Below are positions 18,092-29,764 of a DNA stretch of 64,000 nt, one piece after another. The notes under the pieces were generated by a model. It made no database searches, was not told the DNA's origin, and was given only the letters and a program-made list of their open reading frames with translations. The stretch is from NCBI GenBank assembly GCA_947652115.1, contig OX393565.1, positions 13,154,299 to 13,218,298 of the forward strand, read 5' to 3'. The stretch's first letter is position 1, and each line of letters opens with the position of its first letter. The position numbers were made by a program, and so were the translations under genes. This DNA is from Blastomussa wellsi (lineage: Eukaryota > Cnidaria > Anthozoa > Scleractinia > Plerogyridae).

Positions 18092-19466
18092 TTAGTTGAA
18101 TGAAAAGCGTTCGTTGATACCGTGAGGATTAAGAGTGCCGATTTGAAAAATAAATTTTTGTTCTAGAGTTTTACGGCTTTCCGTGTTTCCTTGGTGAAGG
18201 GAAAGGCCGCAGACTGCCATATGTTGCTTAGAATGATTTGGGAGATTGAAGGGTCTCGCGACCGGTTTCGATGCATTTTTGTCGTCTTTCTCTACGTCAC
18301 GAAGGTGTTCTCGGAATCGGTCGCCAAGTCGTCTCCCTGTTTCGCCGATGTATAACTTTTTGCAAAGAGTGCAAGTTATACAGTAGATGGCATTGGCTGA
18401 GGTACAGGTGAAATGATCAGTGATTTTGATAGATCGCTTGGGTCCCGATATTTTGTCAACGTTGTGAATGAAAGGGCATGTTTTGCATCGTGCGCGAGTG
18501 CATTTAAAAGTTCCGGGTTGATCACTAGTTTGGAATGCACTTCTGACTAAAAAGTTACCTATGTTTTTGTCGCGTTTAAATGAAATTAATGGAGGTTGCG
18601 AAAAGATTCTACCAGTGTCGGGATCATTTTGAAGTAATTTAAAGTTTTTGAGAATGATGGATTTAACTGCGTGGTTGTGAGGGTGAAATGTGAGGGTGAA
18701 TGGAATTCTATCGTTGTTTTCTCTCTGTGACGTTTGTAGTGCTGACTGTCGATCAATTTGCTGGGTGCGATGATGGCCCGCTTTAACAACAGAAGCAGGA
18801 TAGCCGCGTTTGTCGAAGAAATTGCACATTTCCTCTGATTTTTAAGGAAAAATCAGAGTCGTCACTACAAAGACGGCGAAGTCTAAGAAACTGAGAATAA
18901 GGAATGGAATTCTTGACATGTGATGGATGTGAAGATGAATACAACAAATAGCTATGAGAATCTGTGGGTTTGTAGTGCACACTGGTGCATAAACTGTTGC
19001 CTTCGATAGAAACTTTGATATCCAGGAATGCTAAGGAAGTATCGGAAATTTCCCAGGTATATTTAAGGGCAGGATGAAACAAATTAACAGCGGTTATAAA
19101 TTGATTAAGAACCTCTCTGGTAGAAGAGGTAGCGCCGATACAGTCGTCAATGTAGCGACGATAAAGTTCAGGTTTTGGGCCGTTGTATTGATTGAAAAAT
19201 TGGTGTTCAATGTAGCCTACGAAAAGATTGGCGTAGCTGGGTCCCATTTTGGTACCCATGGCCACGCCATTGATTTGTTTGTAATAATTGTTCGCGAATG
19301 AAAAACAGTTGAGTGTTAACACTAACTCAGCCAGGCGGAGTAGTGTTTCCGAGCTTGGTTCCTTAACAGTGCGTAAATCAAAAAAATGTTTGAGGGCTAG
19401 AAGACCTTCGCCATTGGGGATGACGGATATGGATATTACATCTCTTTACACCGTCATCCCCAATAA
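18092..19466 (-). pseudogene. Penelope-like retroelement: reverse transcriptase end plus GIY-YIG endonuclease
   Basis: Minus strand. The RT part (about 19416-18783) shows GVAMGTKMGPSYANLF and YRRYIDDC, carrying the catalytic DD. A change of frame near 18800 leads to the C-terminal part (18829-18092) with paired Cys motifs (CKTCPF, CITCTLCKK) and LYIGETGRRLGDRFREH, a GIY-YIG nuclease signature. This RT plus GIY-YIG order is diagnostic of Penelope-like elements. The 5' end is truncated at about 19417 and followed by an inverted piece (19417-19466) that repeats part of the RT in the opposite orientation. Dead fragment. Confidence 0.85.
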
Positions 19467-19911
19467 TTGACACAAATGAGACGGGAGTATTGTAACAACG
19501 GCCAAAAAATGTCAAGGATGGGCAATACATATTTCCATGCCAATATGCACTGCATCGTACAAAGGCTCCCTTTCTTTCATCCCTCGATGGTGCAGCTTCA
19601 ACCGGGCTTGTACCCACAACTACTACAGGTTTATAGGGAAGCTCCATCCCGCAACTTAGGGTTACAGCTGTTAGGGAAACTCTTATGCTTATGCTTATGT
19701 CGCGGGTGTTCTCACTTGCTTGTGCTTATGTTGTGCTTGTGCTTATGCGCTAGTGAGAACCGGCCTTTACCCCTCGACCCTCAATGTTCTTTCGACTCCG
19801 CCTCGGGGAATATTGAGGGTCTAGGGGAAACAAAACACACTGTTTCCACTGTTTCAGACGTTAAGTGCTTATTAATTAAATCGATTTGTCTGTCTAGACT
19901 GAAGATAAATC
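19467..19911. other. Repeat-derived spacer
   Basis: No gene. It contains a TGCTTATG/TGTGCTT low-complexity run (about 19684-19750) and an inverted pair CCCTCGACCCTCAATGTT / TATTGAGGGTCTAGGGG (about 19770-19830), which suggests a small TIR element. Confidence 0.4.
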
Positions 19912-21117
19912 AGATAAATTCCCTTTTTGAAAAAAGTCACGAGTTTTCAAAAGGTTGCATTAGCGTTATGAAATTAATGTGAATTTTTGCAAAGTTAAGC
20001 ATCGTTAATTTCCTATAATTATAAAGGTATTTCCAAATGAAATTCATTCAGATAAAATTAAATCTATATGCGGGTGTTTACTGTAGTTACTAAATGACGA
20101 TACATAAAACTGCGTGACATTTTTGTGAATGAAGCGCGGAAATGAAGAAGTCATTCGCGTAGAATGTCAGAGAGCCCTTGTTGATCAGTCTGAATGAAAT
20201 CATCAGTGATCACTAGAATCACATAATGCATTACATAATATTTTGGATACTGAAAAAAAAAGGAGGAATAAGAAATTGTTGTACCACTATTCAGATTACT
20301 AAACCTGAACGAATAGCAATTTGAAAACTGTATAATTATAACTTCAGAGGGTTTTCGTCTTCAGCCTTTTAAATGGCCTTCTCGAACTGTCTTCAAAGTT
20401 ATTGACCGTCTGTCTGCACTCCTCTTAAATCATCTATCGTGTTATTTCGTGATTACGACGATTGCAAACACATCAGGACTATTTTTACAGGACTGATTTA
20501 AGTTAGATCAAATTCATCCGAAATGCCAGTAAATGTACGCAAACTCATTTTTCTCGATGCTCTAAGCTGTATCAGCAAGTTAGAGTTCAGAACACTTTTC
20601 GAAACAGCAATTGCAACTTAGACCTTGGGTAGAGAGTATCCCAGCTAAAAAGGTTAAACATGCAAATGCTTCTTTCAGGAGTACAGTTGACTCCCGATAA
20701 CTGGATTCCTCGCTAAGTCGAAGTAATTTTAATTTCCCTCCAGGCCATTTTCTGTATAGTTTTACCCTCGATAACTCGAACTAATCTAATGTGAGAAATT
20801 GTCCCAGAAAAAATCATTTATGCAAATTTAACTCGCTCGTGACCATTTTAGTCTTCAAGGTATTCAGCTAGAGAACATGACATTTCACAATGAAACTATT
20901 TTTTTTCTTTGTACGTTTCTATTAAAAGAAGCAAAGCCATGAAGGATCCTAACAATCTGGATTTTAATAGATTTAATTTTTTTGGAATGAATTTTACTGA
21001 GAAATAAATGCATTCTTTTGAAAACTCGCGACTTTTTTCAAACCCGCGACTCTTTTCAAACCTGCGACTTTTTCAAAACCCGCGACCCGCGACCCGCGAC
21101 CAGCGACCATTAGGGAA
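19912..21117. mobile_element. Second copy of the MULE-like element, inverted
   Basis: The interior is the reverse complement of 16010-17390 without the SINE (for example, 20511-20700 mirrors 16361-16555). The right end carries stacked CCCGCGACCCGCGACC and CCATTAGGGAAA. The left TIR is shortened: AAATTCCCT joins directly to TTGAAAAAAGTCACGAG. No matching 9-bp flanks were found, perhaps because of that deletion. Confidence 0.7.
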
Positions 21118-21689
21118 ACTCGGTCAACGGCTTCAGGTCACCGGCTTCTCAGTTGTAGAAATCAGCTCACGATAATAACATTTACAGGTATTGTCTCAGC
21201 TGCCTACTCTTCCAGTTACTTACACCACTTCAAAACATTTTGAAGCCCCTGCAGTATGGCACTTGATAATCGCTGTGGCAGCACCCTTTGAATACCACTA
21301 AACAGATTTGGTCTAGTAGAAAAAGGCCCTATTGCTTTTCTCCTGGCTGAAGTGAAATTCTGTAGACTGTTACAATAGAATACATGTAGAACAGGGACTG
21401 TGGTATTGCTATAGTTGTACCCCAAAATCTCTCACATTTTCTTGGTTTTGATTCTTGGTGAGTTCCCCATTATTCTGAGTTTCCCTAGTGGTGAGGCATT
21501 TGAACCAATCAGAAATAATATTTTGCCTTTTGTAAATCATGATGAGAATAGTAATTTGAACATTGTTAAATATGAATTGTTTGTAAAAGGTCAATAAACC
21601 ATTTGTGGACAACTGCTGATGTTTTGTGCAAGTAATTATGTAAATGTTATAGTTTAGAGCATCTGGCAAGGTGTGTTTTGAGAACACAA
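21118..21689. other. Spacer without a supported gene
   Basis: A minus-strand frame of 69 codons at 21216-21425 has no recognisable motif. Otherwise AT-rich unique-looking DNA. Confidence 0.35.
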
Positions 21690-21935
21690 CTAAAGGTGTG
21701 CTTTGTTACACATCAAGAAGTGTGACAAAACACATCTTTTTGCAGAACACACCTGAAAGTGTGTCACATTTAGGACAAGCATGAAACACAACTTAAGGTG
21801 TGTTTTGCAAACACACCAAGGTGTGTATTGATAGCTCACCAAGGTGTGTTCGGGTAACACATGAAAAGGTGTGTACTTAAGGTGTGTTGTTTTGAGGACA
21901 AGAAAAGATGTGTTGCAGTAACACACCTTATTTAA
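21690..21935. repeat. Array of AAGGTGTGT / ACACACCTT motifs on both strands
   Basis: In about 245 bases the words GGTGTGTT, GTGTGTC, ACACACC and ACACATC recur every 15-30 bases in alternating orientation. The spacers differ, so this is not a simple tandem repeat. Confidence 0.65.
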
Positions 21936-23387
21936 GAGTGCTCCCCCTCATAAAATATTTCGCCCCTAACGAATAAAGACATAAATCGTTTATTGCATGT
22001 CACGAAAGGCCACTTCCATTGGATGAAAACATGGTAAGCGTTATTTTAATACTATAGCGCTAATATATAGTCTGAAAATGATCTAATGTTGACTGATGAC
22101 CGGCTAAATAAATATGATGAACATTTCTGATTTCGGATATGCTTAAAACTCGAAGAACGTCTTGAAGCCATACCCTGTCAACGCGTCCTTAATATCTATA
22201 CCCTGTTTAGGACAGACTCGCCTGAATTATATACCCTATTCAGGACTGAGGGGTCATCTACCATCTACACATACACATCCAGCAGCACGTCTCCCATATA
22301 AGGGAGTATCTTCCCGGGGGTTTGCACCCACAGTTCCTTTAGCTGTGTTGAAGGCGTCTTTATCACTGTTGGAGCAGGAAATCAACGAACGTCCTCACCA
22401 GGCAAGGAATAACCACTGATCAGGGATGGATCCAGGGTCTAGAATGCGCGTTGCATTTTGCTTCATTTTGCTTTTGCTTCGCCGTTTCGTCTTCTTTGCT
22501 CAGAACCAAACAGGAGCGGCACTTTCAGTTTCTGTGAGGACATCAAGCATGCAACCCGCAAAATTAAAGTCTAGCTAAAGAAAGAGCCAACTGAAAATAC
22601 TGAGAACAGAGAACAGGAGAACTTAAGCGCGATCATATCGCGTGAAAGAAGTTTTGTTGTGAAATGAGACGCTCACGTGAGGTTTGGCGGTGAATTGACA
22701 GTAAAAATAAGTGATCACAGGAACTTGTCGACGCTCAGCTGGCAGTAATTAGCAATTAAAAATTGTTTTTTTTTTATTGATATCTCGGGAACAAAAATAG
22801 CTTTTCTTTTCGAATATTTTGCACAAGAAAGACCGTAAAATTTCCCAACAAGGCATCTGAAAAAAAGAAATTTGCTTTTTTGAAAGAAATTGAGGTATAC
22901 TGATACCTTAATATGTCGTTTGGATTTTTGAAAACTTGATAAGAAGTTTTTGACAACGAAAACTGCCTTTGTCTTCGCAACGTGTGAAAATACTGCTAGT
23001 GAGGTCGCCACTAGGCCTGGAAAACGAATGAGTAATATTTCTCGCTTCTAAAATTAGCAGCGATTATCCGGTTCATTGCAGAAACTTAACAACAGAAGAT
23101 GTGCACCTGTAGAGAAAGCGGCAAACAGTTGTGCTACAAGCGGTAAATTTTACCGGTTACCGCTACAATTTTTTTTCGCATGGCTCGCTTTGCACGATAT
23201 TTTTTGGGCGCTTTCTCCTTTGCAGGATCTTTTTTTGGGTAATTGCCCAACCCCCAAACCTACCCTCATAAATAAATGACCCGTCCCTTAGAAAACCTGA
23301 AATATTGCGTGACTGGAACTTTTGCTGAGTTCAAGCATTTTGTATGTTTTTAGAAGGTAGACACATTCCGCGGATAATGCAATTCCT
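21936..23387. other. Spacer; no gene recognised
   Basis: It contains a TACCCTGTTTAGGACAG / TACCCTATTCAGGACTG direct pair (about 22200-22250). An 85-codon frame at 22162-22419 has no recognised domain. A minus-strand Lys/Phe-rich frame at 22715-23011 looks like chance in AT-rich DNA. Confidence 0.35.
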
Positions 23388-23790
23388 CGTTTTCACGTGA
23401 CGTCAGAAAAACTAAAATTAAAAATTCGGAGTTTCTAACTTCATCAGGTAAAAGTAGTTTTAAACATATATCTGCTGGCCTATTGTCACCTCGGTAGACG
23501 GCTTTGTTTTGAAAATAGAACAGTTTGAATTTCAGATTTTTCACAATGCGTGACATCGGCGTTGTTTCTGTGTAACATGTTACGTGCGCGAAAATATCGA
23601 TTCGCCTTATTTTCTCGAGTTCTGAGTAACCGATATGTTGAGGGAATTGTCTATGCGAATGTTTTCAAGTTTAACAAAGAAAAGAAACGTTTTGAGCGAG
23701 CCAAAGTAAACTCCAGATGTTTCCACTGGTTTCCGGCCGCCATGTTGGAGTCCCTCAGAGGGGCTCCATACTAAACACAAAGTGCAAAGT
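23388..23790. mobile_element. MITE fragment with GTTTTCACGTGACGTCA end
   Basis: The left end GTTTTCACGTGACGTCAG matches the ends of the ISL2EU-like element at 50632. The internal block CCGGCCGCCATGTTGGAGTCCC (about 23734-23755), split here by description only, matches the MITE in Polinton B (about 37251-37272). The right TIR is not evident. Confidence 0.45.
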
Positions 23791-24867
23791 GTATCACTGA
23801 AAATTATAGTGTTTAGTAATTTAGCTATCGATAAACAAAAGGTCACTGTAATCGAAATCTACTGATCCGACTGAATTTAAAGATCACACAAGATTACATT
23901 TTTCTAAGGCGACTAAAGATCTTGAAGCAGAAAACGAGCCAATAAACCTAAACAAATGCCACCGAGCTAGCAAACACGACGGCATTTAGAAAATATTCAG
24001 CGGCTCTTTAAAAAAAAACCTCCACCACACCCAGTGAAGGCCAAAATTCATTTTGCTATCAACGGAAGTCGTGCAGGCTTGTCAACACTTTAAAACTCTG
24101 GATTTACCACCGGGCCTCCGGGCCGCCGGGCCGTGGGCCCGATAATGATTCATCCAGTGGATAGTGTTATCCACCCTTTGATGACTGAGGCCAAATCTTT
24201 ACACTGATCTGAGCATGGAGAACGTCAAAAAACTATACCCTACCCTACCTGCCAACTCTCACACCTTAGGTGTGAGTGCATGCTGAAAGCATCAAACTCA
24301 TGCGTACGAACCAAATTCTTACGCCTGTATGGAAATTGTGAGCTGTGATATCTCTAAATTAATAACTTATTTTGAAAAATACCGGTATGTAAACTCCAAA
24401 CAATACGAGAAAACGAATCATTTATGTCAAATAAATAAAGGACAATTCTTTTCCTCACGATTTCTGACTTTTGTGTGAAAAGACATCGGGGACAGGCCAC
24501 TGGGACATTAATCTTGTTCTCAGAGGCCATAATCTTTTTGGTCTGCGGAATTTCATCAGAAAAAATTTGGAAACTTTTCATAAGACTTCGTCCATGTTCG
24601 GAAATGTTTGGAAATCATCATGATATCTTTGGAAATCCAGGCTCCACCGGGCTAAAAGATCTCACGCCTTTGGATAAGAAAATGTTGGCAGGTATACCTA
24701 TCCCGTAGCACATACTTTTGAAGCCTCACTCCAACCCCCCCCCCCCCCCCCCTCCGGATAAATTTTGTACGCTAATTTCAGAAATACTTTTATATCAAGA
24801 CGTTCGGAGTCAGCAGAATTAGAAAACTGCAAAGGTCAAGCTTTACAGTATATGCTTATGCACCTGT
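23791..24867. other. Spacer; no gene recognised
   Basis: It contains a GC-rich CCGGGCC run (about 24110-24140) and a 17-C homopolymer (about 24736). A 75-codon minus frame at 24354-24581 has one CPRC pair but no other support. Confidence 0.3.
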
Positions 24868-25071
24868 CAATGTAAATCCCGGGGGGGGATGCGGGCATAG
24901 GTGGGGGATTTGAACTAAGCTGAGATTTTCTGTTCAATTGCCCTGCCCCAAGGGCAATTGTAGATGGTCAAAAGAGTCACTTAAATTCAATCAAATGCTG
25001 CTTGAAACGAAACGGTCAAAAGAAAAATCCCTCACCTATGCCTGCACCCCGACTCCCCCGGATTTACATTG
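24868..25071. mobile_element. Short MITE, about 204 bp
   Basis: TIRs of about 42 bp: CAATGTAAATCCCGGGGG at the left and CCCCCGGATTTACATTG at the right, with GCATAGGTG/CACCTATGC further in. A small internal hairpin GCAATTG...CAATTG lies in the centre. Non-coding. Confidence 0.7.
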
Positions 25072-25211
25072 ATAAATGCATTAACTCAGCCCAGCAAGCT
25101 GCCTAAGTTCGGGGGTAGTCACTTGAGGGGATAGACGAGGAGGCCCTTCTTCCCTCTGAGACATTTCATGTACTCATACACTTAGTTTTTTTTTTTGAAA
25201 ATGTAATGCAC

Positions 25212-25737
25212 CAGTCATGTGAAACCACCGCAACCCCCCATTGGGGGATACCCGGGGCAAAACGGGGGTTTTCACCTCGTTTTCACTTGATTTAGGTTCC
25301 CCGGTAATCGGGGGATGCACCTTTTTTCACGGCTTCGTTATACAATGCGAGAGCTGGGGAGGAGGGGTTTTTTTGGTAGGGAATTCACCTCTTTTAAAAG
25401 ACTGGGTTCAGGTTGCATGTTCACACAAAACATGGAGACTAAACTGATGAAGAAGGAATGTTTGCCTAAAAAGTTGTCTGCTTCGGGTGCAGTATTGATA
25501 AAAGTGAGTTTATTCTATTTTTCAATGGACTGCAAAACAAAAAAGAAAGAAAACGAAGGGAAACAAATAAGTAACCTTTACTTCAGTGCTATGAAAAATC
25601 CTGAGAAAGCTCCAGAGGGCGGGGGAGTTCACTCTGAATTTTTCCCCGCAAGGCGGGGCTTTCACTGCATTTCACTGATAGTAAAAGTGAATGCCCCGGT
25701 ATCCCCCAATGGGGGGTGCGGGGGTTTCACATGACTG
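25212..25737. mobile_element. MITE of about 526 bp with G/C-run TIRs
   Basis: TIRs of about 45 bp: left CAGTCATGTGAAACCACCGC, right the inverse with GGTTTCACATGACTG. Each contains CCCCCATTGGGGG-type palindromes. No clear target duplication. No transposase frame inside. Confidence 0.7.
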
Positions 25738-25796
25738 GCGCTTAATAAAGAAGACACTTAGTTTTTTAAAATTCAAATAAAGAAGATATTCGCAAA

Positions 25797-26590
25797 TGAG
25801 GGTGATGGTAAATTTTCAGCTCGGTAAATTATACATGAAAGACGAGTTTATCAACATGACACGAGCGTGGGACAAAGAAAAATTCTGAGTCCCCGACAGG
25901 AATCGAACCCATGACCTCCCGAACACCGGGCGGGCGCTCCATCCACTGAGATACGAGAACTCCTGGAGAGCAAGGTCATTTTTACTGAGTTCTTATGTGA
26001 CATGCGTCCCGCATACTGCTAGGTCCAGCAATGTCGATTTCATCATGAGTTGTGGCAAATGAGGGTGATGGTAAATTTTCAGCTCGGTAAATTATGCANN
26101 NNNNNNNNNNNNNNNNNNNNNNNNNNNNNNNNNNNNNNNNNNNNNNNNNNNNNNNNNNNNNNNNNNNNNNNNNNNNNNNNNNNNNNNNNNNNNNNNNNNN
26201 NNNNNNNNNNNNNNNNNNNNNNNNNNNNNNNNNNNNNNNNNNNNNNNNNNNNNNNNNNNNNNNNNNNNNNNNNNNNNNNNNNNNNNNNNNNNNNNNNNCA
26301 GCTCGGTAAATTATGCATGAAAGACGAGTATAATTTACCGAGCTGAAAATTTACCATCACCCTCATTTGCCACAACTCATGATGAAATCAACATTGCTGG
26401 ACCTAGCAGTATGCGGGACGCATGTCACATAAGAACTCAGTAAAAATGACCTTGCTCTCCAGGAGTTCTCGTATCTCAGTGGATGGAGCGCCCGCCCGGT
26501 GTTCGGGAGGTCATGGGTTCGATTTCTGTCGGGGACTCAGAATTTTTCTTTGTCCCACGCTCGTGTCATGTTGATAAACTCGTCTTTCAA
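25797..26590. repeat. Large inverted repeat around an assembly gap
   Basis: The left arm (about 25797-26095) and right arm (about 26300-26590) are near-perfect reverse complements. Each carries a tRNA-derived segment (minus strand at 25890-25966, plus at 26455-26545, B-box GGTTCGATT) and the phrase ATTTTCAGCTCGGTAAATTA. Probably a SINE copied head to head, with the palindrome causing the gap. Confidence 0.75.
26099..26298. other. Assembly gap (200 N)
   Basis: A run of exactly 200 undetermined bases, a conventional placeholder length. It lies at the centre of the inverted repeat. Confidence 0.98.
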
Positions 26591-26599
26591 AGAAGATAT

Positions 26600-26695
26600 T
26601 TTAATATGGGGACACCGGGAGTCGAACCCGGGACACACGAGTCAAGAGGCATACACCTAACCACTACACTACGAAGTGCCAGCTGCAAGGACCCC
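26600..26695 (-). mobile_element. tRNA-derived SINE head
   Basis: Minus strand: an A-box-like TAGTGTAGTGGTTAGG and B-box GGGTTCGACTCCC. The would-be acceptor stem pairs poorly, so this is a SINE or tRNA relic rather than a functional tRNA gene. Confidence 0.55.
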
Positions 26696-26759
26696 AACTT
26701 TGCAACTTTAAATAATACAGGTCTGAGTTTATGCAATACTTATACAGTGTCAGCCAAAC

Positions 26760-27675
26760 GACAATAAGGGCGGTACGCAGCTCTTTGCAAGGTCCCACAG
26801 TATTGACCGAAAAAATGATAAACAACAGTAACAATGGACCCTAGCCCTAAAACAATAGAGCCACGTGTTATTAAGATCCAATGAAATTAGAGGTTCTAGA
26901 GAGCTGCGAACTATCCCCAAAAATTAAAGCTAGCCGCAAGCAAATCCAAGTGGAGGTAACTGCAAGCAGACACGAGTGGAACTAACCGCAAGCAAACCGG
27001 GAACGTTTTGTGTACCATATGTAGTGTATTGTGCTTATAGTTACGTGGTCTCATTCACTGTTACTTTATATAAGAGGTCACGAAATGTCAAGGTCCACCT
27101 CGGCTATCCTAAGTGTAAAAAACCTGTGACCTCTTTCTTTGTTCTTGAGCTATTGTTTTTTGTTCCATATTGCTTGGAGGTTCTTTGTTGTCTTGTTCGT
27201 TCTTTATTGTACGTCATTGTGAGTTTCACAGGTTTTTACACCGAGGATGAGCCCTAAGTTCCGTACAAGCCAAGTAATTATGAGTCCCTTTGCGCCTATG
27301 ATTTCTTAATCAGCTTTTCAGTTTGTTTAATGATTTTAAGGATTGGCCACACCGGTGTAAACTTACGTTTCCAAAATATTGTGTTTGATTGAACTGGTAG
27401 ATCTTCCATTTGTGGCATATTTTAAGGCACAACAAGCGGCACATGTTCCGCAATAAGAGTGATAAAATTCCAATGATTATTGTTGCGAGGATAACAGTCT
27501 AGTTGAGAGAAACGGTCTTTGATTCAGGACAAAACTTTAATAAAATCGAAGGAAAATTGTTTACGGAAATGCCACCATTTGTAACAGCTTAGCAGCCTAG
27601 CTTTCAGGGACATAGCCGCTGATTATAACTGCTTGAAGGCTCTTAAGCCAGGTTCATACACGGTTCAACAACCTC
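26760..27675. other. Spacer; no gene recognised
   Basis: It contains short imperfect tandem phrases (AACCGCAAGCAAACC-like, about 26930-27000). A hydrophobic frame at 26976-27257 shows no domain or coding support. Confidence 0.3.
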
Positions 27676-27804
27676 GTCCCCAGGGCCATCTGCGGTTTCA
27701 AAATGGCGTCCGCCATTCCTGCGAGTAGCGCCTAATTGCAGGAATGGCTCCGGGCTCGGACTGCACTGGTAACGAGTTTGGTCAGCTAAATTAGACTACA
27801 AAAT

Positions 27805-27955
27805 CACCCTGGTTAGCCTATTATAACACTGCGGTTAGCCTACTAAGCAATCCGGTTAGCCTACTGAGCACTGCGGTTAGCCTATTAAGCAATCCGGTTA
27901 GCCTACTTTTGCACTCCGGTTAGCCTACTAAGCACTGCGGTTATGCGGTTAGCTC
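27805..27955. repeat. Minisatellite, about 25-bp unit CGGTTAGCCTACTAAGCA
   Basis: Six to seven imperfect units, with ACTGCGG and AATCCGG variants alternating. Confidence 0.85.
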
Positions 27956-28019
27956 TCAAGAATGGTAAGGGTAACACGATAAAATCTTAAAATTTTCGGT
28001 GTTCGGCAGCCGGGCCTCG

Positions 28020-28080
28020 GTAGTGTAGTGGTTAGTAGGAATAGCTCGTGGTCTGGTTGACCCGGGATCGATTCCACCTC
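28020..28080 (+). mobile_element. tRNA-like SINE head inside a MITE
   Basis: Contains TAGTGTAGTGGTTAG (A-box-like) and GGGATCGATTCC (weak B-box). It lacks good tRNA pairing. Confidence 0.4.
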
Positions 28081-28226
28081 TGTGCTTTTATAATTGACTT
28101 TGTTTTTTCTCTTTATTAGACAAAAAAGTCAAAGTCTAAAAAAATCTAAGTGTCCCGGAGCCATTCCTGCATTTAACGCCATGTTTTTCTGCGGACACCA
28201 TTTTGAAACCGCAGATGGCCCTGGGG

Positions 28227-29079
28227 AATGTTGAAATATGCAATTCAACATGTTGGACTTTGTTGAACGAAAACAGAGCTCGGCTATATTTCGTTCAACA
28301 AGTTGCTGTTTGTTGAACGACTTGGGAAAACGCAAAAACATGTCAACATCGCAACGATGTTCACCATTCGTTGATCAACAAAAGTTGAAAGATGTTGAAC
28401 CCAGTATCATTGGCTTTACAGTAAATTGTTTCCTTCGACGTCGACGAGAGGTGCGTAACAAGACACTTTCGCATGTGCTTTGAAACCCCGGTTAACACAT
28501 AAAAAATATTCTCTGGCTTGTGAAATATTGCTCTTGTTCTTTCAAATTGCTATATAGTACACCAAAATAAGAAACTGAATCTGGACACCAGGCCATGTGT
28601 TATTTTGGGGGTGGGGTGGAGAGATCATTCATTTTATGCTGTTTTAATATTCGGTCTAACTTTGTGATATCGGGTAGACGTAGAGCATAGTAAAGGACAA
28701 AAAAAAAATAACTGGAAGCTCCGCTTTCAGGCTTGGCTAAATCTATATATTAAAAAAATTACGGCATAGAAAGTGTTTTGTACGGATTATTTTTCACTCG
28801 TCGCAAAACTTTGGAACTCGTGAATAAAAATCCTGACGTCGCACTGTGCTGCACTGTACTAGACTAGACTGTTATTCTGGACTCGCGCTTATCGCGCCTT
28901 GGTTCAGCCCTATACATTAGGCGCGCGGAACATAGAGCTCATCGGACCACTTTTGACGTTCTCTAGGGGCAAGAAATTTGGAACTTGACAAATCCTTTAC
29001 CATTTGACGCTAAAAGTTATTCATCCGCATTATCGGCTGTCCTCTAATAATAATAGTTAGTAATAATTACTTAATTGAA
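28227..29079. other. Spacer; no gene recognised
   Basis: Just right of the MITE, TTCAACATGTTGGA and TTGTTGAACGAAA-type phrases recur (about 28240-28330), a small TTGTTGAAC repeat cluster. No supported coding region. Confidence 0.35.
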
Positions 29080-29320
29080 CACTCACCATTAGGGCTTTTA
29101 AGGGGCAGTGTAAATAAACAAATATTGTAAATAAACACAGCAGTGTTAAGAATCGCAACTGGCAGGAGACAAACCAGTTGGCTATTTACAAGCGTAGCCG
29201 AGGAGTTGAACTCGGAGCTGCCGAGAACAACACCAGCTAGTGGTTAGAACGGGACTTGAACCCGCAGCTTACGGATTACAAGTCTAACGCTCTAACCACT
29301 CGGCCACTTCATGATAGAAT
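29080..29320 (-). mobile_element. tRNA-derived SINE
   Basis: On the minus strand, a tRNA-like head (about 29320-29240) with GTGGCCGAGTGGTTAGAGCG and GGGTTCAAGTCCC. A non-tRNA body follows (CTCGGCAGCTCCGAGTTC, then TTGTTTATTTACAC). Acceptor-stem pairing is poor, so it is not a tRNA gene. Confidence 0.6.
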
Positions 29321-29764
29321 CAAATGCCTGAAAAGTCTTAAGAATTGTGAGCCACCTTCATGAATACTTGAATTTTACTATTGTTAGGGAGCGGTCATTA
29401 ACTATTGGGGGGAGGGGCATATTATTTCAAAGGTGGGGGCCAAAAATTTTAGCTCCTCTCAGGTTAACAGCCCAAAAATCTTGGCCCCCTTTAACATGGG
29501 AGCCCAAAAAATTGTAACCCTCCCCTGTGATAAAATTTTGAGAATTCGAATGTCACGCCGCGAGAAACCATATGAGCGTTATTTTGAGACAATTATTTCA
29601 TTGGAATAAGAAAAAAATGTTACTATTTACAATATTTACAAAACCCAATGCTTCAACTAGTAAAGGGAACCCATATAATAAACAGCCCCGTTGTTACTTT
29701 GAATTCATGTCTTGTAGTCAACATGAACAAATTGTGCATATTAACTGATCAGTGAAAACTGCCT

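Larger units (their letters stand above)
27679..28226. mobile_element. MITE with CCCCAGGGCC ends, containing a minisatellite and tRNA-like block
   Basis: The TIR CCCCAGGGCCATCTGCGG with TTTCAAAATGG appears at the left and inverted at the right (about 28188-28226). Inside are a 25-bp minisatellite (27805-27955) and a tRNA-like segment (28020-28080). There is no coding frame. Confidence 0.65.

Noticed and set aside
22715..23011. 98-codon Lys/Phe-rich minus ORF
   Set aside because: AT-rich composition effect; no motif or neighbour support.
26050..26375. ORFs spanning the N run
   Set aside because: Open only because N codons are not stops.
26455..26545. Possible tRNA gene on the plus strand
   Set aside because: It is duplicated in inverted orientation with a shared non-tRNA tail, so it belongs to a SINE.
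29240..29315. Possible tRNA gene on the minus strand
   Set aside because: A and B boxes are good, but the acceptor arms do not pair and a SINE body follows.
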